From Leptolyngbya sp. SIOISBB (GTDB lineage: Bacteria > Cyanobacteriota > Cyanobacteriia > Phormidesmidales > Phormidesmidaceae), in NCBI GenBank assembly GCA_010671905.1, contig JAAHII010000001.1:3162001-3226000 (forward strand): 64,000 bases of DNA. Reading direction: 5' to 3'. The notes under the pieces were generated by a model. That model did not search any database. It saw only the letters and a list, made by a program, of their open reading frames with translations, and was not told where the DNA came from. Of the stretch, positions 37,006 to 45,822 are shown in pieces. Position 1 is the stretch's first letter. Each line of letters begins with the position of its first letter. Position numbers and translations under genes: made by a program.

Positions 37006-37305
37006 ATGGATCTGACTCGCTTACTAATCCAAATTGTGATTGCGTTGGGGTGTGCCGGTTTAGCCACCTTCTTGCTACCCCGACAGATTCCGGGCAAGGT
37101 GTTTGGCCTTGCCCTGATCGGTTTTGCTGGCGTATGGCTGGGGGAATGGGTCGTACAATATCTGGACACGACCTATGATTTGCCCATACCCGATTTTGTC
37201 ACCTGGGATATTCAAGGCGTCCCAATTTTGCCTGCGGTCTTGGGTTCAGCCGTGATTTTATTTGTAGTGACCAGCTTTTTATCTTGGGGGCGCTATCAGC
37301 GTTAA
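37006..37305 (+). CDS. Small membrane protein, GlsB/YeaQ/YmgE-like
   Basis: The 99-residue protein has three hydrophobic segments (about residues 5-23, 32-52 and 70-94) with Gly-rich turns (IGFAGVWLGEWV). The general shape resembles the GlsB/YeaQ/YmgE stress-associated family, but the match is loose. A strong GGAGG lies 8 bases before the ATG, and the 18-base gap after proC suggests co-transcription. It converges on plsY with a small hairpin between. Confidence 0.55.
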   Translation: MDLTRLLIQIVIALGCAGLATFLLPRQIPGKVFGLALIGFAGVWLGEWVVQYLDTTYDLPIPDFVTWDIQGVPILPAVLGSAVILFVVTSFLSWGRYQR

Positions 37306-37310
37306 TGGCC

Positions 37311-37330
37311 TGAGCCATCATCCGGGCTCA
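37311..37330. terminator. Short hairpin between convergent genes
   Basis: TGAGCC and GGCTCA form a 6-bp stem with an 8-base loop between the small membrane-protein gene and plsY, overlapping the plsY stop codon. It is weak and lacks a T run. Confidence 0.3.
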
Positions 37331-37972
37331 ACTGGTGGATGTGTGGCTTCCAATCCGGGGCTCTGTACCCGCAACCATGCGTTGAATATTGGCGCGATGG
37401 CGCAGAATCACGTAGAGGCTACCAGCGATCGCCAATAAGATGTAAGGCAGTGGTTGCTGAAACACAATCATTAACACCACGGAAGCGAAGGCTGCGGTAA
37501 TCGAGCCTAAAGACACCATTCGAAAAAGTCCCAGCGTTAAGGCAAAAACAGCGACGGCTCCAACGCCAGCTGGCCAATACAGCGCTAGCAACACGCCCAG
37601 CCCGGTCGCGGCAGACTTCCCGCCAGTCCAGTGCAACCAAACGGAACGGCTATGCCCCAGAATCGCCAATAAGCCTGCGCCCGTAATCCACCAGGGCGAC
37701 GTCTTGAGTAAGTCAGAACTGTCAGCCCAATTGGTAGCCATGACACTGGTAGCCATGAACACGGCTAACCAACCCTTACACAGATCGATGAGTAGCACGG
37801 CAATGCCAGCTTCTTTGCCGACCACTCGCATGACATTGGTCGCCCCGGTATTCCCTGAACCATGCTCTCGAATATCGATCCCCTTGATGACTTTGGCAAT
37901 CAAGTACCCCGTCGGAATCGAACCGAGTACATAAGCTGCCAGTAGGGTCAGCGGTCCGACAAGCTCAGCCAT
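37328..37972 (-). CDS. plsY: Acyl-phosphate:glycerol-3-phosphate acyltransferase PlsY
   Basis: The roughly 214-residue integral membrane enzyme transfers acyl chains from acyl-phosphate to glycerol-3-phosphate, the first step of phospholipid synthesis. All three PlsY motifs are visible: YVLGSIPTGYLIAK near residue 10, GSGNTGATNVMRVVGK near 38, and the WTGGKSAATGLGVLLAL stretch near 118. Five or more helices are predicted. Three ATG codons in a row (37978, 37975, 37972) follow GGGAGGA. The third has the best spacing and begins AELVGPL, as the family does. It converges on the proC operon. Confidence 0.93.
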   Translation of the reverse strand: MAELVGPLTLLAAYVLGSIPTGYLIAKVIKGIDIREHGSGNTGATNVMRVVGKEAGIAVLLIDLCKGWLAVFMATSVMATNWADSSDLLKTSPWWITGAGLLAILGHSRSVWLHWTGGKSAATGLGVLLALYWPAGVGAVAVFALTLGLFRMVSLGSITAAFASVVLMIVFQQPLPYILLAIAGSLYVILRHRANIQRMVAGTEPRIGSHTSTS

Positions 37973-38247
37973 CATCATTCCTCCCAGGGACACCACCCTT
38001 CAGTGTATCGGTCGGAGTCCCCTTAGCATCAAGGAGCAAACTATTTACAAAGATCGTGAATATTGTGACCAGCAGAGCAAGTGTGTCAGCAATTCTCGGT
38101 TAATCGGTCTACAGATCATTCTGCAAAAGCGAACATTACGGCGTTGATGTGAACTGCCTGATTCATCCTCACCAGGCTCGGCAATTTTCCTAGCGTTTGT
38201 CTCCGACACAACAGACAATGACCGGCCAAAATTCCACGTCATTCACT

Positions 38248-40371
38248 TTAAGGGTCAGTTGACCAAGCTTTAATCGCGGAGTTTTCACGACTGGCAGTCA
38301 CCAGCTGTCTCTCAGAGGGCAGCAGAATATGATCAACCGGCATACCGAAGCCACTATAAATCGCCTCGGCTTCCCCTGTCGCCACATCCCAGAACCGCAC
38401 CGTTTCGTCGGCGCTGCCGCTGGCAACCGTCTGGCCATTCCGACTGACGGCTAAGACATTGACGTAGCTGGTATGGCCATTCAGGACATCAAGGATCTCA
38501 CCAGTTTCCAGATCCCAGCGTTTCAAAGTCTTGTCAGCGCTGGCACTGAATAAATAACGACCATCGGGACTGACGGCGATCGCATTAATAAAGCTGTCGT
38601 GGCCATCTAAGACGGCGATCGCCGCGCTGGTTTGCAAATCCCAGACGCGAATGGTGCGATCGGCGCTACCAGTAATGATGCGTTGGCCATCATCGGTAAT
38701 GACCAGCGTATTCACAGCCCCTTGATGACCGGTGAAAGTGCTGACCAGATCTTGGTTAGCGGTTTCCCAGACTTTGATAGTGCCGTCTGATCCCCCGCTC
38801 ACGAGCAATCGTCCATCAGGGTTGCGAGCAAGGACATTGATCGGGCTGTCATGACCGGCAAACGTGGCTTGCTGTTCACCCGTATTAATTGTCCACGCAA
38901 AGATGGCGCCATCGGCACTGCTGCTGTAAAGAGTTCGTTCATCAGGGCTCAGAGCAAGCGCATTGACAAACGTTTCATGCCCAGTGAAAGTTTGCACAAT
39001 TTGGCCGGTACTTAAATCCCATACGCGAATCGTATTATCACCACTGGCACTGACAAAGCGGCGCTCATCCGACATTAACCTGAGAGCATTAATGGAATTA
39101 GTATGGCCGGTCAGCGTGCGCAAAAGCTCTACAGAAATTTCCGGCACGACCGCTGGTGAAGCATCGGTCGTGATGTCGGTGGTCGGTGGAGTTGTTGCAT
39201 CGGTGGGTTGCGATCGCTGGCGACTCCAGATGCCTAAACCCATCAAAATCACTGCAGCTAACGTCACTCCACCCGCGATCAGCCAAGTCCAATAGGTCAC
39301 GCTGGCATTGCCACTGGGTGTTGTCCCCATCGTGGCAGCTGAGGGCTCGCCGCCAGCATAAGCGGGCATCTGAAAACCGCTGGCTTGGGTCCCACTAGCA
39401 ATGAAGGGCGGGGAGGTCATCGCATGCAGGGCCACCTCGTCACCCTGATGCACAAACTGGCTGAGGGAGAGCTTTTGCAAGCGATCTAAGAGTTCTTGAG
39501 CCGTTTTCGGGCGATCAATGACGCGCGGCGACACCAAACTATCAAGCAGATTGGCAAACTCTGAGGAAATAGTGGGGGCATAAGGCCGCCACTTGAACAG
39601 ATTGAGCATCGGATCGTACAGCGCGGGGTCATTGGGCGATCGCCCCGTCAGCAAGAAAATGATCGTGCGTCCTAGCGCATAAAAATCTGATTGCGGCACC
39701 GCTTGACCTTGCTCTTGTTCTGGCGGGGTGTATCCGGCGGAGCTGATCGTGGTGACCCCTAAACTACCCACCTGGGCCAGGTAGGTTTGGCTCATTTCGC
39801 GGGCGGCACCAAAATCAACCAGCACCAGCTGACCGCTAGAGCGCAGCATAATGTTATCGGGCTTAATGTCGCGGTGAAAATAGTTGTGCTGATGCACGCG
39901 CCGCAAAATTTCAGTGAGCTGATGCAACCACTGAAACGCTTGCCGTTCCCCAATCGGGTGATTGCCCTGCTGCTGCATCCATTGCAACAGGTTGGGGCCA
40001 TCAATTTTTTCCATGATGATGCAGTGTAGCGGCGGGCCTTCACTAGGCCGATAGACAAAGTAGCCGCCTTCCGTCTCAACTAAAGGGACTCCGAGATGGT
40101 GGAGCTGACTGAGGACCTCAGCCTCCTTGCGAAAGAGACTTAAGATTTTGGGGTTATCACTGCGATCGGGCCTCAAAACCTTCAAAATTTTCGGCTGATC
40201 CTGTTGGTAGGCTTCATAAACCACCCCAAAACCACTATTACTGCTGAGCAAACGCATGACTCGGTATTGCCCCTGCATCAACAGACCTGAGCCGCAGGCT
40301 TGACAGACCCGTTGATGGCTATTTTCAGGATGAGCAGGTTCTGGGCAATTAGGATTAATGCAAAGGCTCAT
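38248..40371 (-). CDS. Serine/threonine protein kinase with seven WD40 repeats
   Basis: The 707-residue protein has four parts. Residues 1-30 are a Cys-rich zinc-finger-like head (CINPNCPE, CQACGSG). Residues about 35-305 are a Hanks-type kinase with catalytic loop YFHRDIKPDNIML, VDFGAARE and GYTPPEQEQG. Residues about 360-383 form a membrane helix. Residues about 405-705 are seven WD40 blades ending in (V/F)WD, the last one degenerate (IKAWS). The kinase faces the cytoplasm and the propeller the periplasm, by inference from one helix. Kinase-WD40 fusions are common in filamentous cyanobacteria; the partner is unknown. Confidence 0.93.
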   Translation of the reverse strand: MSLCINPNCPEPAHPENSHQRVCQACGSGLLMQGQYRVMRLLSSNSGFGVVYEAYQQDQPKILKVLRPDRSDNPKILSLFRKEAEVLSQLHHLGVPLVETEGGYFVYRPSEGPPLHCIIMEKIDGPNLLQWMQQQGNHPIGERQAFQWLHQLTEILRRVHQHNYFHRDIKPDNIMLRSSGQLVLVDFGAAREMSQTYLAQVGSLGVTTISSAGYTPPEQEQGQAVPQSDFYALGRTIIFLLTGRSPNDPALYDPMLNLFKWRPYAPTISSEFANLLDSLVSPRVIDRPKTAQELLDRLQKLSLSQFVHQGDEVALHAMTSPPFIASGTQASGFQMPAYAGGEPSAATMGTTPSGNASVTYWTWLIAGGVTLAAVILMGLGIWSRQRSQPTDATTPPTTDITTDASPAVVPEISVELLRTLTGHTNSINALRLMSDERRFVSASGDNTIRVWDLSTGQIVQTFTGHETFVNALALSPDERTLYSSSADGAIFAWTINTGEQQATFAGHDSPINVLARNPDGRLLVSGGSDGTIKVWETANQDLVSTFTGHQGAVNTLVITDDGQRIITGSADRTIRVWDLQTSAAIAVLDGHDSFINAIAVSPDGRYLFSASADKTLKRWDLETGEILDVLNGHTSYVNVLAVSRNGQTVASGSADETVRFWDVATGEAEAIYSGFGMPVDHILLPSERQLVTASRENSAIKAWSTDP

Positions 40372-40586
40372 GGGACGCTCGCGAACGGCAGATGCAGTGA
40401 GGCTTCAAATCAAATTTCGAGGCGAAAACTTCGGCCAGCAGATTAGCTAGTGAATGCAGCGGAAAGCGTGAATTCTCACAATTAAGCTGCTTGTATTGTA
40501 CCGGTCACAGCTTTTGCAAAAGGAGGATTCACACCATTAATGATGATTTGTACCATTTAAATTTAATAGAAGTACCCATGACTGTT

Positions 40587-40633
40587 GAGCGCCCGTTAGG
40601 TAATGTCAGGTAAGCACCACCTAACGGGTGCTC
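40587..40633. terminator. Long inverted repeat hairpin
   Basis: Left arm GAGCGCCCGTTAGGT and right arm ACCTAACGGGTGCTC pair over 15 bases with one mismatch around a 17-base loop. It lies in the gap between the start of the kinase gene and the end of the GGDEF-EAL gene. No T run follows on either side. It may be a terminator for the GGDEF-EAL gene or a relic repeat. Confidence 0.45.
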
Positions 40634-40674
40634 AGAGACTGACGCCTCTGGTCAGGGAAGCAAGTTTATATTTA

Positions 40675-41004
40675 ATGGAACCCACTGACAGCTCACAAAT
40701 TGACGACGCTCAATCTGTCTTAACGAATGGGCAGAGTTATATCGATTCTCTGAATGGCAACGACCCTTTCTCCCCCGCTCTCTTTGCTCATCTTTCCGTC
40801 TCTGTAGATGCCTCAACGAAAACGGGTATTACAGTCTGGAATCCATCAAAATCAGTCGTCCAGATTGAGACTCAGCAAAGCATTGGGGGGCCATCGCCCA
40901 TCTCAGGCATCTATTGGCAAAATCACGATGAGGAGGTAGTCGGTGATTGCAAGATGGCTTCCATCGCCGCTCTTTGCAGGGGCCGCGAAAATAAGAAACC
41001 CTGA
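40675..41004 (+). CDS. Doubtful small hypothetical protein
   Basis: A 109-codon frame from ATG 40675 has an ordinary amino-acid mix (SLNGNDPFSPALFAHLSVSV) but no recognisable family, and its last 80 bases run antisense into the GGDEF-EAL gene, where the residues look less natural. It may be a real small gene or a chance frame in an otherwise empty 550-base gap. Nothing else supports it. Confidence 0.25.
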   Translation: MEPTDSSQIDDAQSVLTNGQSYIDSLNGNDPFSPALFAHLSVSVDASTKTGITVWNPSKSVVQIETQQSIGGPSPISGIYWQNHDEEVVGDCKMASIAALCRGRENKKP

Positions 41005-42620
41005 CCTGATTCACACCGCAGAGCCTGCACTTGGGCCAGGTGTTTTTGGGTCTCGATACCTTCAGCAACCACCTCTAAACCTAAATTCCAGGCGAGACGA
41101 ACGACCGATTGGAGGATTTCCAGCTTTTCAAAATCGGAATCGGCATTTTCTAAAAAGGAGCGATCGATTTTCAGAGTGTCTACCGGAAACTGGTGTAGAT
41201 AACTGAGGGATGAATAACCGGTACCAAAATCATCCACGGAGAGTCGAATGCCCAGGGCGCGAATGGCTTCCAAAATTTCAATAATCGACTCAGAGTTATT
41301 AATCAAAACGCTCTCAGTCATTTCAATTTTCAGGAATGTGGGCGACAGGCCCGTTTTTTGCAGGATAGTGGTGATGCGATCGAGCACATCTTTTTGAGCA
41401 AATTGCTGGCTCGACATATTCACGCTGATAAATAAGTTGTGAGCAGTTGGGATGCTATCCTGCCATTCTTTCAGCTGACGACAAGACTCTTCCAGCACCC
41501 ACCACCCTAAGGGAATAATCAAGCCCGTTTTTTCGGCAATAGTGATGAACTGCCCCGGTGTGAGGGAACCGCGAGTCGGATGTTGCCAGCGCACCAGCGA
41601 CTCTACACCAATAATTTCTTGCGTCCGCACCAGAAAGATCGGCTGATATTCGAGGTACAGCTCGCCCTGATGAATGGCTCGTTTCAGAGACATTTCTAGA
41701 TGTAGGGAGGTGTCAGTCGCCGTGTCGAGGTCGCCGACAAAAATCCGATAGGGCTCACCAAAATGCTTTTTGGCTTCGATCATGGCGAAGTCAGCCTGCC
41801 GCAGCAACGTATCAGCACCGATGTTAGGCGAGTAACTCAAGCTAATGCCAATATTCAGGCTGACGTTGATTTCATAATCATCAACGACGAACGGAGCAGC
41901 CATTTGCGCGTGCAAGGTCTCAGCGATCGCAATCACCTCCGCTTCAGAAGAGACATCTTCTAGCAGGATGGTGAATTCATCACCCCCTAAGCGTGACAGG
42001 CTATCGGCTTGCCGCAAGCTATGGTTTAGACGAGTTACAATTTCAACCAGGAGGCGATCGCCGGCTAAGTACCCGAAAGTATCATTAACGGCCTTTAAAC
42101 GAGTGACATCGACGCATAAAATGGCGACCAACCGATGGTCATCTTGACAGGTTTTGGCTAAAGCATGTTGCAGGCGATCCATAAAGATGGTGCGGTTGAT
42201 GAGTCCTGTCAAAACGTCCCGACTAGCCAGGCTATTCGCATGTTTAGCAGGATCTTGATGACTAAGGTCGGACATCAACAGCAATACTCCACGAAAATTA
42301 AGGCTAGGTAAGTGAAAAGCATGACTGGTTACCGTTATCGAGGTGGCAGCAGCCGATGCCTCTTGCAATAAAAACTCGTGGTTAGTGAGCGCCTGACTCG
42401 ATAAAACCACCTGTAACAAGCTCTCGTGGTGTGGAACGAGTTCCTTGTGCCGCCTTTCCCAGAGTTTACAGTTATCGTAATCGCCAGTTTCAGTGAGTAA
42501 AGTTAAGGGTCCCCCTAACAAAGTTCGGGCTTGATGGTTGGCATACACAATTGCGGCCTGCTGATCGGCAATGACTACGGCGTCGCCACAACTACTAAAT
42601 AGATTCTCAAAAATATCCAT
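40923..42620 (-). CDS. GGDEF-EAL protein with N-terminal PAS-like domain
   Basis: From ATG 42620 the product has 565 residues. An N-terminal PAS-like sensor (about 5-110, FSSCGDAVVIADQQAAIVYAN) precedes a diguanylate cyclase domain with an intact RLGGDEFTILL. An RxxD inhibitory site (RQAD) lies exactly five residues before GGDEF. The C-terminal EAL phosphodiesterase domain begins with ESL instead of EAL (VESLVRWQHP) and keeps SVDDFGTGYSSL and VVAEGIE. It should make and/or break cyclic di-GMP; both halves look possibly active. GTG 42683 is an alternative start. Two tandem dyad repeats lie upstream. Confidence 0.92.
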   Translation of the reverse strand: MDIFENLFSSCGDAVVIADQQAAIVYANHQARTLLGGPLTLLTETGDYDNCKLWERRHKELVPHHESLLQVVLSSQALTNHEFLLQEASAAATSITVTSHAFHLPSLNFRGVLLLMSDLSHQDPAKHANSLASRDVLTGLINRTIFMDRLQHALAKTCQDDHRLVAILCVDVTRLKAVNDTFGYLAGDRLLVEIVTRLNHSLRQADSLSRLGGDEFTILLEDVSSEAEVIAIAETLHAQMAAPFVVDDYEINVSLNIGISLSYSPNIGADTLLRQADFAMIEAKKHFGEPYRIFVGDLDTATDTSLHLEMSLKRAIHQGELYLEYQPIFLVRTQEIIGVESLVRWQHPTRGSLTPGQFITIAEKTGLIIPLGWWVLEESCRQLKEWQDSIPTAHNLFISVNMSSQQFAQKDVLDRITTILQKTGLSPTFLKIEMTESVLINNSESIIEILEAIRALGIRLSVDDFGTGYSSLSYLHQFPVDTLKIDRSFLENADSDFEKLEILQSVVRLAWNLGLEVVAEGIETQKHLAQVQALRCESGQGFLFSRPLQRAAMEAILQSPTTSSS

Positions 42621-42768
42621 AGAACACAAAAGACTGTAGACAGTACCTGAATCCTGAGAGAGATAGCTATATAGGCGAAGCACGATAGCTGTTGTCGGCG
42701 TATCGTTGGCAGCCTTGAAGAGGCCGTGGAGGTCTTCAAAGGTGTACTGGTTTTACCCAATTGGCCGC

Positions 42769-42810
42769 GATGAATTCTGTCATCAAATTGATGAATTCTG
42801 TCATCAATTT
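42769..42810. repeat. Two tandem 21-bp repeats, each with a dyad
   Basis: Two adjacent 21-base units, each containing GATGAATTCTGTCATC, differ at one base. Within each unit GATGA and TCATC are inverted around ATTCTG. They lie about 150 bases upstream of the GGDEF-EAL start and could be a pair of operator sites for one dimeric regulator. Confidence 0.5.
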
Positions 42811-42951
42811 ACAGAGGACATCGCTGAAATGCTTTGAAGTTCCTGTATGTTACTGTTCCCCGTCGAGCCGCTTTTGCCCCTTCAATCCCTGGGTAGAAAC
42901 ACTGGGCCGTGACGAAAAAGTAGCCTAGTGACACCGACAATGTTGGCGTCA

Positions 42952-43704
42952 CTAGAGTGGACAGTTTTCATTGTTTTGGCTACCGTCGGGCATAATTGTG
43001 CGGCAGAATGTCGCCCCCTCAAAGGTTGAACGATCGGTGATGGCGTTGCGTAGGCTGGCATCCGTTAGATCAGCGCCATTGAGATTGCTGCGAACTAAGC
43101 GGGCGCGCGAAAAATCAGCCGCTTGTAAGTTAGCGTCGCTCAAGTCGGCTCGTAGAATATAGGCTTGGGTCAGGTCCGCCCCTTGCAGATTAGTCTGAAC
43201 CAAAGTTGTACCGGTAAAACTGGCTTGAATCAGGATGGCGTCAGCCAGGGAGGCGGCCGTGAGATTGGCCTCTACAAAGGTAGCTTCAGGGGCGATCGCA
43301 GCAGTTAAGTCAGCCCCTTGCAAATCGGCTTGCGTCAAATCAGCATAGGCCAGACGAGCGCTGGATAAGTCGCTATCCAACAAGGTGGCAGCGGTCAAGT
43401 TGGCGCGGGTGAGCACGGTGGCTTGTAAGCTGGCTCCCGACAAATCAGCCCCTTGCAAGTTGCTATTGCTTAAGACGGCTTCGCGTAAGTTGGCATTTTG
43501 CAGATTTGCCCGTTCTAAGCTGACGCCCGCTAACTGGGTACCGGATAAGGCCGCGTTATCTAGATTGCAACCGTTGCATTGTTGACTGACGAGTAGACGC
43601 TGCAAATCGGTTGGCTGGTCAGCGAAACCAGTGAGGGCAAAACCCATGACCGCTCCTTGACTCAACATAATCACGGCGATCGCCCGTTTGCCAACTCTAC
43701 CCAT
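42952..43704 (-). CDS. Exported pentapeptide repeat protein
   Basis: From ATG 43704 the product has 250 residues. A signal peptide (MGRVGKRAIAVIMLSQGAV..., to about residue 28) precedes a cyanobacterial motif, LLVSQQCNGCNLDNAALSG, with paired Cys. Then come about 30 pentapeptides of the A(D/N)LXX type (ANLQNANLREAVLSNSNLQG) and a C-terminal Cys pair near FCRTIMPDG. The QQCxGCNL start recurs in lumenal or periplasmic pentapeptide proteins of cyanobacteria. It likely folds into a beta helix outside the cytoplasm; its function is unknown. GGGAGAAAGG lies 12 bases upstream of the chosen ATG; the frame extends further without support. Confidence 0.88.
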   Translation of the reverse strand: MGRVGKRAIAVIMLSQGAVMGFALTGFADQPTDLQRLLVSQQCNGCNLDNAALSGTQLAGVSLERANLQNANLREAVLSNSNLQGADLSGASLQATVLTRANLTAATLLDSDLSSARLAYADLTQADLQGADLTAAIAPEATFVEANLTAASLADAILIQASFTGTTLVQTNLQGADLTQAYILRADLSDANLQAADFSRARLVRSNLNGADLTDASLRNAITDRSTFEGATFCRTIMPDGSQNNENCPL

Positions 43705-43902
43705 ACGCTTCAGCCTTTCTCCCAAGTTAAAGTTGCAGTCAAATACTTTACACAACCAACCGTTCAACTTACAAATTTACTTCTACAATATCAGCACATT
43801 CCCTAGAGTCTTGGCGGTCCATCGCCATCGACAGGAGATCAAGCCGTTCGGTAAGCTTTGGCCAAAGCATGCCTGGATAGTTGATAGCAGGGTCACCTGA
43901 AG

Positions 43903-45807
43903 GTGACTGCGGTTGTATCGCCTGAGCCTTTGTCCACGTCTTTTGCAGACCTTTGCATCAATCCTATGGCGAGATCGTCTGTCCAGCCCAAATCGTCTCT
44001 AGGCAGCCCTCAAACCAAGGTGAGACTGCCTTTAGGATGGTTTTGGCCCCTCTTTTGGAGTGGCTTGATGGTGGGGTCGGGAGTGTTGGGACTGTGGGCA
44101 TTAGCCTGGTTAACGCGCATTCCGCCACTACCAGATTGCGAGGACGTCACTGCTGCGAGTGCTGATGGCGATCGCCTCATTTGTGCGCAGTCAGCTTTGC
44201 GGTCGGGCAGTGCCAAGAGTCTGATCCAGGCGGTGCAATTAGCCGCTAATTATGCTCCGACCCACCCGCTCTACGGAGAAACTCAGCCGGTGCTGCTTGA
44301 GTCATCAGAACGGTTGCTCGAGAAAGCCACGGAAAAAATGCACGAGGGCGATCTCGAAACCGCTACCGAATGGGCAGGCCAGGTTCCTCTCGACACACCA
44401 TTGCGAGAAGCGGCCCAGTCGAAAGTTTGGGATTGGCAACAAGAGTGGAAACAAGGGCAAAGCCTAGAAAACTCCATTGAACAGGCGATCGCGGCCCGTG
44501 ATTGGGGAGCCGCAGGCAGTGATCTGCAGGAACTGAAACTGTTGTCTAGCGACTATTGGGTGGGCCAACGACACAATGAGCTGCAGCAGAAAAAGCAGCT
44601 GGAAGAAACAGCTTGGTCACAAATTGAACAAGCGCGCGGGCTCGCGAATACCGGCAATCCCGACAATGTTGGTCAGGCGTTAGTGATCGCGCAGCGGATT
44701 AACTTGACGAGCCAAGCTTGGCATGAAGCGCAGGAAGACATTGACCGCTGGAGTCAAAACCTCTTGCTGTATAGCTTTCAAAGATGGGAATTAGGAGATG
44801 TTGAGGGGGCAATCGCCGCTGTGCAAAAAGTGCCGCCCGATCCTAACTTGGCTCCTGAAGCTCAGGATCTGATCAAATTTAGCCACGCTACTCAATTAGC
44901 TGATCAAGCCCAACAAAAAGAGTCTGGCTATCTACAGCTCTTTAAACTGATGGAAGCCATCCGCGCGGCCGACAAGATTCCCACCCACAGTAGTTTTTAT
45001 CAAACGGCTCAACAGTCAAAGCAAGCCTGGCAAGCTGAGTTAGAGGATTTACGCAAGCTACAATTCGCGAGTAACGTCGCGAGTCTGCGCCAAAGCTGGG
45101 CTTATGACTATGCCGCCGATGTGGCTTGGTCAGTGGAACTAGAACGGCCCCGCCGTCTACAAGCGCAAACGCTGATCGCCCATTGGCAAGATGAAATTGA
45201 ACGCCTTGAAGATCGGCCGTTCTTGATCCGAGCGCGAACATTGGCTCGTAAAGCCACGATTCCGGCACTTGAGTCAGCGATCGCCGAAGCCCGTAATGTG
45301 GCTTTGGGTAGGGCTCTCCGCATTGATGCGCAAACCTTGATCGCGGATTGGCTCGATCAAATTGAAGTGATTCAAGATCAGCCGATTTTGAACGAGGCGA
45401 ATCAACTGGCTAGCGATGACCAGTTGCGAGAAGCGATCGCGGTAGCACAGCAAATTCAAGATGATCGCGCACTCCATGCCCAAGCCCAGGCGATGATTAA
45501 GGACTGGACACGGACGATTCAAATTGAAGAGGATAGTCCAATTCTAGAAAAGGCCAAGTCGCTGGCCTATCGGGGCTCTCTGACCGATGCGATCAATACG
45601 GCTGCACAAATTGCGCCAGGTCGCGCATTGCATGGCGAAGCCCAAAATGCCATCAGTCTATGGGAAGCTGAAAGAGCTTACATCTGGAAACTCGAAGCGG
45701 AAGAGGCGGCCGCTGAGGCTGCTGCGGAGGAACAGCAGGCAGCTCCCATTGAGTCCCCTAGCAGTGAGCCCATGACTCAACCCCCACCTCCGACGATCGG
45801 AAACTAG
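43903..45807 (+). CDS. Cyanobacterial membrane protein with helical repeats
   Basis: The 634-residue protein has one membrane helix at about residues 44-70 (FWPLFWSGLMVGSGVLGLWA) and a long, mostly helical domain outside it. From about residue 405 a unit of about 55 residues recurs three to four times with the pattern RAL...AQ..I..W...I...ED-(R/S)-P-hL..A..LA (for example GRALRIDAQTLIADWLDQIE). The C-terminus is Ala/Glu then Pro rich. The protein is typical of cyanobacteria and annotated in genomes as hypothetical. The start is GTG 43903 or ATG 43966. The DUF3685 regulator gene begins 16 bases downstream, so the two are very likely co-transcribed. Confidence 0.7.
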   Translation: MTAVVSPEPLSTSFADLCINPMARSSVQPKSSLGSPQTKVRLPLGWFWPLFWSGLMVGSGVLGLWALAWLTRIPPLPDCEDVTAASADGDRLICAQSALRSGSAKSLIQAVQLAANYAPTHPLYGETQPVLLESSERLLEKATEKMHEGDLETATEWAGQVPLDTPLREAAQSKVWDWQQEWKQGQSLENSIEQAIAARDWGAAGSDLQELKLLSSDYWVGQRHNELQQKKQLEETAWSQIEQARGLANTGNPDNVGQALVIAQRINLTSQAWHEAQEDIDRWSQNLLLYSFQRWELGDVEGAIAAVQKVPPDPNLAPEAQDLIKFSHATQLADQAQQKESGYLQLFKLMEAIRAADKIPTHSSFYQTAQQSKQAWQAELEDLRKLQFASNVASLRQSWAYDYAADVAWSVELERPRRLQAQTLIAHWQDEIERLEDRPFLIRARTLARKATIPALESAIAEARNVALGRALRIDAQTLIADWLDQIEVIQDQPILNEANQLASDDQLREAIAVAQQIQDDRALHAQAQAMIKDWTRTIQIEEDSPILEKAKSLAYRGSLTDAINTAAQIAPGRALHGEAQNAISLWEAERAYIWKLEAEEAAAEAAAEEQQAAPIESPSSEPMTQPPPPTIGN

Positions 45808-45822
45808 CCATAATCGAACGGT

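Noticed and set aside
40587-40633. Integron attC site
   Set aside because: attC has RYYYAAC first and GTTRRRY last; here the order is GTTAGGT first and ACCTAAC last, and no integrase or cassette array is present.
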